Made by a program: the position numbers and the translations under genes. Positions 28,303-37,952 of a stretch of 64,000 nt of DNA are shown piece by piece (position 1 is the first letter of the stretch; each line of letters begins with the position of its first letter). Source of the stretch: Bog-159 sp963756605 (GTDB taxonomy: Bacteria > Acidobacteriota > Terriglobia > Bryobacterales > Bryobacteraceae); contig CAVWOT010000042.1 of assembly GCA_963756605.1 (NCBI GenBank), positions 52,662 to 116,661 of the forward strand. The letters are read 5' to 3'. A model generated the notes under the pieces. That model saw nothing but the letters and a program-made list of their open reading frames with translations, was not told the DNA's origin and searched no databases.

Positions 28303-28953
28303 TCACTCCTCCCTCGCCTTCGCAACCGCCGCCAGATACTGGCGCGCCTTTTCCTCGATCCGGTCGTACCGGCCTTCCTGAATCAGCTTGGCATCCACCA
28401 GTTCGCCGCCTACGGCTACAGCACAGGCGCCGGCCTTCAGAAATTCGCCGGCGGTCTCCAGGTTCACCCCGCCCGTGGGAATCATCTCAATCTGCGGAAA
28501 CGGCCCCTTCAGCGCCTTGATGTACTTCGGCCCGCCCACATTGCCGCAAGGAAAAATCTTGACTATATCGGCGCCGGCTTCCCAGGCGGTAAGCACTTCG
28601 GTGGGAGTCAAGGCGCCGGGACAGATGACTTTCGAATAGCGCTTGGCCATTTCGATGGTCGCCGGCTTCAGGCTGGGCGTGACCAGAAACTCGGCGCCCG
28701 CCAGCATGCAGATACGGGCGGTCTCCGGGTCCAGCACCGTGCCGGCCCCCAGCACGATCTTGTCGCCAAACTGATCGGCCACGGCCTCCAGGGCGCGCAC
28801 GGCGCCGGGAACCGTCATGGTGATTTCGGCCGCGCGGACTCCGCCGCGATAAATCGCTTCGATGGCCCGGATGGCGGCCTCCGCGCTCGAAGTGCGTACC
28901 ACGGGGACAATGCCGATAGCGGTGATCTGAGCCAGGATCTCGGTTGCCTTCAT
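28303..28953 (-). CDS. eda: KDPG/KHG aldolase (2-dehydro-3-deoxyphosphogluconate aldolase)
   Basis: 216 residues from ATG 28953 (a TTG three codons upstream is possible). Class I aldolase signatures: GIVPVVRTSSAEAAIRAIEA, the catalytic Glu in AAEITMTVPGA, VLGAGTVLDPETA, FLVTPSLKPATIEMAKRYS, and the Schiff-base Lys in GADIVKIFPCGNVGGPKYIK. The GGVNLETAGEFLKAG phosphate-binding loop follows. It cleaves 2-keto-3-deoxy-6-phosphogluconate to pyruvate and glyceraldehyde 3-phosphate in the Entner-Doudoroff pathway, or serves sugar-acid breakdown. Being next to an exported sugar oxidoreductase suggests a role in sugar-acid use, which is inference. Confidence 0.95.
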   Translation of the reverse strand: MKATEILAQITAIGIVPVVRTSSAEAAIRAIEAIYRGGVRAAEITMTVPGAVRALEAVADQFGDKIVLGAGTVLDPETARICMLAGAEFLVTPSLKPATIEMAKRYSKVICPGALTPTEVLTAWEAGADIVKIFPCGNVGGPKYIKALKGPFPQIEMIPTGGVNLETAGEFLKAGACAVAVGGELVDAKLIQEGRYDRIEEKARQYLAAVAKAREE

Positions 28954-28980
28954 GGTTTTCAACGTAGCATGGCGGGCATT

Positions 28981-29021
28981 GGAGGGCGGGCTTTAGCCGG
29001 CGCGGGGCTTCAGCCCCGCTG
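28981..29021 (+). repeat. Paired mini-hairpin repeat (CTTTAG / CTTCAG type), copy 1
   Basis: GGAGGGCGGGCTTTAGCCGG leads into a perfect eight-base hairpin GCGGGGCT-TC-AGCCCCGC (29002-29019). The first half also folds around GGCT-TT-AGCC (28989-28998). About 40 bases are shared almost exactly with the minus-strand copy at 45231-45295. It lies between the divergent aldolase and kinase genes. Confidence 0.85.
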
Positions 29022-29075
29022 CAGCCCCCCGAACCCGCCAAGAGATTCTTTTCAACAATCTCCCACCAACTCAAC

Positions 29076-32000
29076 ATGGTCCCGACGCCGGACACGTCCC
29101 CCCACAGCATTGGCATGCGCCTGCCGCTGCTGCGGAAGCCGGCGCCCGTCCTCCGGTACATTGCCGCCCTGCTCTTAGCCGGACTGGCGCAGGTGGCCCG
29201 CACACCCCTCCATCAGCCGACGCTCATGCCGTTTATCACTTATGTGCCATTCATCCTGCTGGCAGCGGCGTTTGCAGGTTTCGGACCCGGGCTGCTCACC
29301 ACCGCCCTGTGCTGCCTGGAATCGATATACTTCGCCGTGGAGCCAACCGGCAACTTCCGCGTTGCCGACCGCCGGCACTGGCTGGGAATTGGGGCCCTGG
29401 CGTTAACCGGCATAGTGGCCAGTCTATTATTCGAACGCTTGAAGCGCTCCGAAGAGCGCCAGTACGCCGCCAACCTGGAATTGGCCGCCATCCAGAGTTC
29501 CGCCCCCGTGATGCTGCTCGTAGTGGATGAGGCGCTCCACGTCCGGAAGGCCAATACCATTGGTATGGAGTACGGCCGTCTGGGCATCCCCGACGGCCCG
29601 GTGATGGGCCCAGGCGCGGCGATCGGCTGTCTGAATAGCCTGGCAGATCCCAGCGGATGCGGATACGGTCCGGTTTGCTCGGAATGCCTCATCCGCCAAG
29701 CGGTGTTGGACACGCTGCATACCGGAACACCGCACAGAGATGTGGAGAATTGGGTGCCCGTGTCCGTGGACGGGCGCGAACAGTCGAGGTGCCTGCTGGC
29801 TTCCACCGTTCCGTTGCAGATCCCAGGCGCCTCTAAGACCGTGTTGGTCTGCGCCCAGGACATCACCGATCGTAAGCAAGCCGAGACCGCGCTGCGGGAA
29901 AGTCAGGCGAAGCTGGAAGCCGCATTGGCCAGCGCCACCGATGCCGTATTTATCTCCGATGCCGACGGACAATTCATCCATTTCAACGATGCCTTCGCCG
30001 CGTATTGCAGGTTCGCGAATAGGGATCAGTGCGCGAAAGCTTTCGCGGCGTACGCTGAAATCCTGGACGTGTTCTGGCCGGATGGAACCCGGGTGCCCGT
30101 TGGACATGTGGGCGGTACCGCGGGCCCTGCGGGGCGAAACGGCTACGAGCGCTGAATATCTGCTCCGGCGCAAGGACAGCGGGGAGGAGTGGGCCGGAAG
30201 CTACAGCTTTGGACCGATTCGCGCCCAGGACGGCGCCATCGTGGGCTCGGTGGTAATTGCGCGTGACGTTACTGAACAAAAGCGAGCCGAGCAGGCCCTG
30301 CGCCGGCAGGCCGAGCTGATCAACCTTTCGCACGACGCGATTATCGTTCAGGATAAGAACCGGATCATCACCGGATGGAACACGGGCGCCCAGGAGATGT
30401 ACGGCTGGACCGAAGCCGAGGCGCTGGGCAACGTCACGGACGAGTTCTTCCACACCAGCGCTTCGATTTCCACCGGCACGCTCAACGAGATTCTCGGCCG
30501 GGTGGGGCGGTGGGAAGGAGAGTTGGGGCACACTCGGCGCGATGGAGTGCGTCTGACCGTCGAGAGCCGCCAGGTGCTGTTGCGCGATGCCCAGGGCCAA
30601 CCCGCGGGAATCCTGGAAATCAATCGCGACATCACCGAACGTCAGCAGGCCGCAGAGGCGCTGCGCGAGAGCGAGAAGCGCTTCCGCGCGCAGGTAATGG
30701 CCAGTTCGGACATGGTGTATCGCATGAACCCGGATTGGAGCGAGATGCGCCAACTAAACCGGGATTTTACCGCCGACACGGAAACGCCCGACCGCGCCTG
30801 GCTTCAGGAATACATCCACCCGGACGATCGGCCGCGCGTGCTGGCGGCTATCGACCAGGCTATCCGGACCAAGGGCAAGTTCGAACTGGAACACCGCGTC
30901 CCGCTAGTGGACGGCACCTTAGGGTGGGCGTTCTCGCGTGCGATCCCTCTACAGGACGCGGACGGCGAAATCGTCGAGTGGCTCGGCGCCGCGAGCGATA
31001 TCACCGGGCGCAAGCAAGCCCAGGCGGCCTTGGCCGCCAGCGAACTACGGCTGCGGCTGTTTGTCGAGCATGCGCCGGCTGCCATTGCCATGTTCGACCG
31101 GCAAATGCGATTTCTGGCGGTCAGCCGCAGATGGCTGGCCGACTACCGCCTCGGCGAGCGGGATCTCATCGGGCTCAGCCACTACGAGGTGTTTCCGGAA
31201 ATATCCGACCGTTGGAAGGAGATACACCGCCGCTGCCTGGCCGGCGCCGTTGAAAAGTGCGATGAAGATCCTTTCCCTCGTGCCGATGGAAGTGTTGACT
31301 GGCTTCAATGGGAAGTCCATCCCTGGCGCAACGAGAATGGCGAGATCGGCGGCATCATCATCTGCTCTGAGCAGATCACCGCGCGCAAGCAGGCACAGGA
31401 GGCTCTGGCCGCCAGCGAAAACCGGCTTCGCGCCTTGCTGGACTCGGCATCCCAGGGCGTTGTGGCCATAGACGAGCGCGGGCGTATGGTTCTGGTAAAC
31501 GCCGAGATCGAAGAGATGTTCGGATACACCCGCGACGAACTGCTCGGCCAACCCCTGGAGATCATGCTGCCGGAGCGCAACCGCCGGGCGCATGACCAGC
31601 ATTTGCAGCAGTATTTCGAGCACCCTCGGACCAGAGCGATGGGGCTGGGCCTCGATCTTTGCGCCCGTTCCAAGAATGGCAGCGAATTTCCGGTGGAGGT
31701 CAGCCTCAGTTGCGTCGAGCAAGGTGGGTCGCGGTTGGCGATGGCCATCATCACCGACATCACCGAACGCAAGCGGGCGGAGGCGGAACTGCTGGCGGCC
31801 CACCGCCGGACCACTGCCATCCTGGACAACATCTCCGACGGCTTTAATGTGTTTGACCGCGAATGGCGCTATACACACGTCAACGCCGCGGCGGCCAGGC
31901 TCACGCACATGACGCCTGAACAACTGCTGGGCAAGAACTTATGGGAGTTGTGGCCGTCCCTGCCGGAGACAGCGTTTGGGGCTGCCTACCGCCGCGCCGT

Positions 32001-33612
32001 CGATGAGAACATCCCGGTCCAGGTCGAGGCGTACTACCCCGAACCGCTCAACGCCTGGTTCGAAGTGCGCTGTTATCCGTCGCCTGAGGGGCTCGCCCTC
32101 TTCTTCACCGACGTTTCCCAGCGAAAGCAAACGGAGGTGGAACTGCGCGTACAGCGCGACACGCTCCAGCGGCAGGCCGCTTTGATCAACCTTTCGCACG
32201 ACGCCATCATTACCACGGATCGGGACCGGGTCATCACCGGATGGAACACTGGCGCGCAGGAGTTGTACGGCTGGACGGAACCAGAGGCGCGGGGTAATGT
32301 CTTGCACGAGCTCCTTCAAACGACTGCCCGAATTTCAATTGGCACCGTCGACGAGATTCTCGGCCGGGTCGGGCGGTGGGAAGGGGAGCTGGGGCACACT
32401 CGCCTCGATGGAACACGTCTGACCGTCGACAGTCGCCAGGTGTTGTTGCGCGATGCCGAGGGAAATCCGGCCGGAATCCTGGAAATTAATCGCGACATCA
32501 CCGATCAAAAGCACGCAGCCGAGGAATTACAGCAAGCCCATAGCCGAATCACTTCTCTGCTCGAAACCGTCTCCGATGGCTACCACACCTTTGATTGCGA
32601 ATGGCGCTACTCTTACGTCAACCCCGCCACCGCCCGCATGCTCGGCAAGTCACGCGAGGAACTGCTGGGCAAGAATCTTTGGGAGTTGTGGCCGGGGCTG
32701 GCCGACACGGTCCAGGGGGTTGCTTACCGGCGGGCGGTCACGGAGAACGCTCCGGTGCACATCGAGAGCTATTACACCGAGCCTCTAAAGGCATGGTTCG
32801 ACGCTCGCTGCTACCCGTCGCCCGAAGGTCTCTCGGTTTTTCTGACCGATATCACCGAGCGCAAGTGGGCCGAGGAGGAGGTCCGGCAGCTCAACGCCGA
32901 GTTGGAGGAGCGGGTGCGCGATCGCACGGCCCAACTGGAAGCCGCCAACAAAGAGCTCGAAACTTTCGCCTATTCCGTCTCGCACGATCTGCGCGCGCCG
33001 CTGCGCGGCATCGACGGCTGGAGCCTGGCGCTCGTCGAAGATTTTGGCGATAAGCTGGACGGCGAAGCCCGGCATTACTTGAACCGGGTGCGGTCCGAAG
33101 CCCAACGCATGGGACAGTTGATCGACGATCTGCTGCGGCTCTCCCGCGTCACCCGGGCGCCGCTCGAACGCGAGTCCGTCGATCTCACCACCATGGCCCA
33201 TTCCATCGCCGGCACGCTCCGCGAAACCTGCTCCGGGCGGCAGATTGAATTCGCTATTGAACCGGGGTTGAGCGGGCAGGGCGATGCCCGGCTGTTGGAA
33301 GTGGTGTTGACCAACCTGCTGGGCAACGCCGTCAAGTTTTCCGGCAAACAACCAGCCGCGCGCATCGAATTCGGCCGCACCGAGCAGGAAGGCCAGCCTG
33401 CATTTTACGTGCGCGACAACGGCGCGGGGTTCGACATGACTTATGCCCGCGCGCTTTTCGGACCGTTTCAGCGCCTGCACCGCGCGTCGGAATTTCCCGG
33501 GACCGGCATCGGTCTGGCCACCGTACAACGCATTATTCACCGCCACGGCGGACGGATTTGGGCCGACGCACACGTGAACCGGGGCGCCACTTTTTATTTC
33601 ACCCTGGAGTAA
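29076..33612 (+). CDS. Giant multi-PAS sensor histidine kinase, one frameshift near 30097
   Basis: Two overlapping frames, 29076-30155 and one ending at 33612, together encode one protein of about 1511 residues. Order: DUF4118-like four-helix membrane domain (about 25-125), a Cys-rich PAS (about 135-270, Cx9Cx5CxxC), then around eight more PAS/PAC modules, a coiled coil, HisKA with SVSHDLRAPLRGIDG (His near residue 1303) and a HATPase ending GRIWADAHVNRGATFYFTLE. The second PAS breaks at WPDGTRVPV; the expected LDMWAVPRALRGETA continues in the +1 frame, so one extra C in CCC at 30096-30098 splits it. The kinase half has phytochrome-like (Cph1) character and is followed 15 bases later by an Rcp1-like regulator. 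Two PAS pairs are recent duplicates of each other. Confidence 0.88.
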
Positions 33613-33627
33613 TTTTTGGAGTAATAT

Positions 33628-34071
33628 ATGCGCAACAAAACCATTCTACTTGTCGAAGATAATCCGAGCGATATTGAACTGACGCAACGAGCCCTCGCCC
33701 GCAGCAACGTCGCTAATGAACTCATCGTGGCAGAGGATGGCCAGGAAGCTTTGGATTATATTTTCGGTTCAGGCAAGTACGCCGGGCGCGACGTATCCGT
33801 CTGGCCTGGAGTGACCCTGCTGGATTTGAAACTGCCTAAGATTTCCGGCCTCGAGGTCCTGCGTGCCATTCGCGCCGACCCGCGCACCCACCGCATGCCC
33901 GTCGTAATCCTGACTTCATCGAATGAGCGGCACGACGTGGCCAGCGGTTACGACCTGGGCGTCAACAGCTATATTCAAAAGCCCGTCGACTTCCAGCAGT
34001 TTGCCGAGGCCATCCGGCAGCTCGGACTATACTGGCTCTTTCTGAATGAGCGGCCCCCGTCGACCGAATGA
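33628..34071 (+). CDS. Rcp1-type single-domain response regulator
   Basis: 147 residues, receiver domain only. Opening NKTILLVEDNPSDIELTQRA, phosphoacceptor Asp in TLLDLKLPKISGLEVL, Thr/Ser in VILTSSNERHD and conserved Lys in SYIQKPVDFQQF. The extra loop (FGSGKYAGRDVSVWPG) and the ending GLYWLFLNERPP are hallmarks of the Rcp1 group that pairs with phytochrome-like kinases. No output domain, so it acts by protein contact or phosphotransfer. GGAGTAATAT upstream is its ribosome binding site and repeats the sequence around the kinase stop. It is co-transcribed with the multi-PAS kinase and convergent with the hybrid kinase, two bases apart. Confidence 0.95.
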   Translation: MRNKTILLVEDNPSDIELTQRALARSNVANELIVAEDGQEALDYIFGSGKYAGRDVSVWPGVTLLDLKLPKISGLEVLRAIRADPRTHRMPVVILTSSNERHDVASGYDLGVNSYIQKPVDFQQFAEAIRQLGLYWLFLNERPPSTE

Positions 34072-34073
34072 AT

Positions 34074-36791
34074 TCACGCGGCCTGAAGCACCGTCTTCAC
34101 CTTCTCCGCCAGTTGCGTGGCGCTATAGGGCTTCTGGATGAAACCGGCGAGCCGCTGCCCGGCGAAGCGTTGAATCGCCTCCGCCTCGTTGAACCCGCTC
34201 GAAAGCACAATCTTCACATCGGGCCGTAAGCTGCGCAATTCGCGCAACGCCTCTTCTCCCCCCAGCAACGGCATAGTCAGGTCCAGCAGCACCAGGTTGA
34301 CCGACGGGTTGCCCCGCAACAGGTCCATAGCTTCCCGGCCATTTTCCGCCAGCAGTACCTGGTATCCTTGCCGCTCCAGGGCGCTCTTCGCGGTGCGCCG
34401 CACCAAAGCTTCGTCGTCGGCCACCAGAATCGTACCCGTACCGCGCAAATCTCCAGGCCCAGTCGTCCGGCCCTCCTTGACGGCTACGCGGCCGCTGGCC
34501 GGCAGCAGCACTTGAAACGTCGCACCCTGGCCCGGCGCACTGCGCACTCTGATAGCCCCCTTGTGTCCCCGTACGATGCCCAACACCGCGGAAAGACCCA
34601 GCCCGCGGCCGGAGAATTTGGTGGTAAAGAACGGGTCGAAGATTTTCGATTGGGTTTCCACATCCATGCCGCGGCCGGTGTCGCTCACCTCCAGCGACAC
34701 GTACACGCCGGGCGCAAGCTCGCCGCCGGCGCTCGCCGCACGCTCGGCCGTAAGGTCGATGGATTGCACGCTGGTAGCCACCGACACCGATCCGGGTTTC
34801 TCCGGCGGGATGGACTCCGCGCCATTAATCACCAGGTTCATAATGAGCTGCTGCAACTGACCGCGGTCTGCCTCTACGGGCGGCAGGTTGTCGGCCAACT
34901 GCAGGCGCAGTTCGACAGTCCTGGGGATGGAGGTGCGTACCAGGGCGGTCATTTCACGCGTCAGATCCGAAAGGCTCACCGGCTGGATAACGAAGCGGCC
35001 CTTCCCCGAGTAAGCCAGCAGTTGCCGCGTGAGGTGGGCCGCACTGTCGGCCGCCTTGATCACTTCCGAAACATGCGGCGCAGCGGCGTGTTCCGGCCTT
35101 AGCAGATCCAGAGCCAATGTGGCGTTGCCCAGCACGCCCGTCAGCAGATTATTGAAATCGTGGGCCACCCCACCGGCCAGAACGCCGATGCTTTCGAGCT
35201 TTTGCGTCTGGCGGAATTGCTCCTCCAGGCGCTTACGTTCAGTCACGTCGCGGTAGTTCACCACGATTCCGGCTATGACGGGATCGTCCAGGAGGTTCTT
35301 ACTGACGGCCTCGATCCAGCGCCAGGAACCGTCTTTATGCCGCACGCGATGCTCGCTGGTGGCGACCGCGCCACGGCGCTCCCGGAATGCGGCAAATGCG
35401 ACCGGCAGACGGGCCCGTTCGTCCGGGTGAATCAGGTCGAGCATGCTGCCGGAGCGCAGTTCCTGGCTCTCATAGCCCAGAACCGGGGGGCCGCTGTAGA
35501 GCAGTTTGCCGTGCGAATCCAGAAGTATGAATCCGTCCGCGCTGTTTTCGATCAGAGCCCGGAAGCGCTCCTCGCTCTCGCGCAGGGCGCCCTCAACGCG
35601 CTTCAGCTCGGTAATGTCCTGCACCACCCCGGCCACGCCGATGGCCTTGCCGGAAGCAGCGGTGACCGCGTAGTAGCTGGCCAGCAGATCGCGCGGCTCG
35701 CCCGCGCCCGCTTTGCCGCTCCGAAAATGCCAATCGAGCACCGGCTGCCCGGATGCAATAATGCGCTCCAGCAGCGGCGCGAACAAGGGCGCGGCGTCCG
35801 GCATCACTTCCCACACCGTGCGGCCCAGATGTTCGCTGGAGGGTACGCCGTTCATTGCCGCCAGGCGTTCGTTTATGCGCAAGTATCGTAGATCGGTGCC
35901 GATCAGGCACAAGCCTACGGGCGCGGTGTGGTAGATATGTTCCAGTTCGGCCAGCTCGCGCTGCGCCCGCTCTTCGTTCTCGAGCAGCATCCGCTCGAAG
36001 CGTTTTTGGCCCGTGATATCGCGGAAGTTGACCACCACCGCCGCTACGCTGTCTTCCGCGAGCAGGTTGGTGCCGGAATGTTCCGTCCAGATCATGTCGC
36101 CGTCCTTGCGCACCAGGCGCACCTGCAAGGAAAGGGTTTGGCCCGGCAGCGCCACCACCTCTTCCAGACGCCGTTGGGCCATCGCGCGATCCTGGGGTGT
36201 CACCAGATCGAGCGCATTGCGGCCCAATAGTTCCTGCGATCCGTAGCCCAGAATGCGTTCGGCGGCAGGGCTGGCATACAGCAACACAGCTTGCGCGTCC
36301 AGCAGGCAGATGGCATCGAAGGTGTTCTCGATCATCGCCCGGAAGCGTTTTTCGCTTCTCTGGACGCCCTCCTCGAGTGCGCGCTGCCGGACGCGGGTGC
36401 CGGCCGCTTCCAATTCACGCTCCACGGCGTGCCCCAGGCGCGACAGCCGGTCCTTCATGATGATGTCGCGCGCGCCGGCCCGCACCGCGGAAACGGCCGC
36501 CTCGTCCACCACGTTAGCGGACACCAGCAGCACCGGCGCGGATATGCGCTTCTCACGCACCAGCGCCAGAGCCGCCTGGTAATTGAAATCGCGCAGGTTA
36601 TGCGCGCACAGGATCAAGTCCCAGTGGCGTTCGTCGAGCGCCGCCGATACTTCCGCCGCGGTGGACACGCGCCGGTAATACGGTGCATAACCGGCGCGCT
36701 TGAGCTCCAGTGCGGCGCGCTCCGCGTCGGCGGCGGAATCCTCGATAATCAGGACTTCGAGCGGGCTGCTGGCAATCCCCTTGGGTTGCAT
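34074..36791 (-). CDS. Hybrid sensor histidine kinase (REC-PAS-PAS-PAS-HisKA-HATPase-REC)
   Basis: 905 residues, no transmembrane segment, so cytoplasmic. N-terminal receiver (about 12-125, LEVLIIEDSAADAERAALEL, though its phosphoacceptor region reads LILCAHNLRDFN, lacking the usual Asp, so it may be degenerate). Three PAS/PAC modules follow (about 145-270, 285-400, 405-525). The HisKA motif is GGVAHDFNNLLTGVLGNATL, the LytS/NtrB-like type common in hybrid kinases; the HATPase has GRGLGLSAVLGIVRGHKG. A C-terminal receiver (about 785-903) has ILVADDEALVRRTAKSAL, Asp in LVLLDLTMPLLGG and Lys in FIQKPYS. It probably feeds phosphate to a partner by phosphorelay. It converges with the multi-PAS kinase operon. 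Confidence 0.93.
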   Translation of the reverse strand: MQPKGIASSPLEVLIIEDSAADAERAALELKRAGYAPYYRRVSTAAEVSAALDERHWDLILCAHNLRDFNYQAALALVREKRISAPVLLVSANVVDEAAVSAVRAGARDIIMKDRLSRLGHAVERELEAAGTRVRQRALEEGVQRSEKRFRAMIENTFDAICLLDAQAVLLYASPAAERILGYGSQELLGRNALDLVTPQDRAMAQRRLEEVVALPGQTLSLQVRLVRKDGDMIWTEHSGTNLLAEDSVAAVVVNFRDITGQKRFERMLLENEERAQRELAELEHIYHTAPVGLCLIGTDLRYLRINERLAAMNGVPSSEHLGRTVWEVMPDAAPLFAPLLERIIASGQPVLDWHFRSGKAGAGEPRDLLASYYAVTAASGKAIGVAGVVQDITELKRVEGALRESEERFRALIENSADGFILLDSHGKLLYSGPPVLGYESQELRSGSMLDLIHPDERARLPVAFAAFRERRGAVATSEHRVRHKDGSWRWIEAVSKNLLDDPVIAGIVVNYRDVTERKRLEEQFRQTQKLESIGVLAGGVAHDFNNLLTGVLGNATLALDLLRPEHAAAPHVSEVIKAADSAAHLTRQLLAYSGKGRFVIQPVSLSDLTREMTALVRTSIPRTVELRLQLADNLPPVEADRGQLQQLIMNLVINGAESIPPEKPGSVSVATSVQSIDLTAERAASAGGELAPGVYVSLEVSDTGRGMDVETQSKIFDPFFTTKFSGRGLGLSAVLGIVRGHKGAIRVRSAPGQGATFQVLLPASGRVAVKEGRTTGPGDLRGTGTILVADDEALVRRTAKSALERQGYQVLLAENGREAMDLLRGNPSVNLVLLDLTMPLLGGEEALRELRSLRPDVKIVLSSGFNEAEAIQRFAGQRLAGFIQKPYSATQLAEKVKTVLQAA

Positions 36792-36862
36792 GCCTATCCA
36801 TTGTAATCACGGAGCGTGGCGCACGCTGAATCAGCGCTGAAGCATGCGCCGCATACAATTTA

Positions 36863-37952
36863 CTAGCTGACGGATTTATAGAGGTCCGTCTGCGTGACGT
36901 TCATCAGGCGCAGGGCGTGCGCCGGGTCCTTGTAATAATAGCGGACTACGTCGCCGGACCGCCAGGTCTCTACGGGCATCGCCAGCAGTTCGTCAGAGAC
37001 GGGGAATGTGATCAAAGTATGTTCCTTCGGCGAATATATGGCGTTCCGCCAGGGGTGCGTAATGGATAGTCCGGAAAGACTGCATGGCGCGATCGTAAAT
37101 CACGATGCGGCGTTGCCCGGTATCGAGAAGCAGCAGCCCGCCCGCCGCCGGCGAGGGACCCATTTCATTAGGATCCGCAGGCGCCTCGACCGTAACGGGC
37201 GGCAGAACACCGGGGTCCGATCCGGCGCCAGGCGACTCCCGGATCAAGGTGGCCTGCCGGGTTTGTGCGGCAGCTTTCAGTTCCGCTGCGTTCCTCTTCT
37301 GTGCCAGTTCTTCGCGCACACCCAGCACGAACTTCACCACGATCGCCAGCGACAGTGGCGATACCAGGCCGAGGATCAAGATGGTTGCCGAGATATCCAA
37401 CACGGATTTGAGGGCGGCATGACTGGCGGCGATAATCTTCATCAGAACCGACACGTCGCAACCGATCACGGCGCATCCGAAGAAAGTGCGAATTCCATAT
37501 CCCTTCACATACTTGGTAGCCACCGCGCCGATCTGCGCGCCGACCGCGGCACCGATCAGCATGATGAACGCGGCCCACAATTCCACGCGTCCCTGGTAAC
37601 TGTAAGTCGCTTCGCCGTACAGCCCCGAGACGGCGATTTCGAAAAGCTCCGTGCCCACGGCCACGTGTGTGGGGCAGCCGATCAGATAGATCAGTGACGG
37701 CATACGGATCAAGCCGCCGCCAATCCCCAGCACGCCCGCCAGCCAGCCGGTGAAGAACGCGACGCCTATAGGCAACCACACCGAGCAGCGAATACCGGCC
37801 CTGGGGAAGGTCATCATGGGCGGAACGTTGATCCGCTGCAGCGTCTTGTACCATTCGATGCCGGTGGTCAGTTCGTTGACGGGGTGGCCCGCAGCCCGGG
37901 CCGCGCGATCCTTATTCCGCCGCTTGAAAATTTCGGCGTTATGGCCTGGAAC
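36863..37952 (-). pseudogene. Decayed TauE/SafE-family anion exporter, 5'-truncated and 3'-frameshifted
   Basis: The longest clean frame is 36993-37817, but coding similarity extends in frame upstream to the stop at 37953-37955 (residues such as GHNAEIFKRRNKDRAARAAG), with no start codon and no first half of the transporter. What remains is the second TauE/SafE repeat (GVAFFTGWLAGVLGIGGGLI, RMPSLIYLIGCPTHVAVGTE and several membrane helices) plus a soluble tail. Near 37013 an extra base turns the expected ending, TFPVSDELLAMPVETWRSGD with KDPAHALRLMNVTQTDLYKS, into HIPRL and a stop; that lost frame runs to 36863. The gene therefore has two lesions and is very likely non-functional. It directly abuts the stop of the TPR gene. 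Confidence 0.8.
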
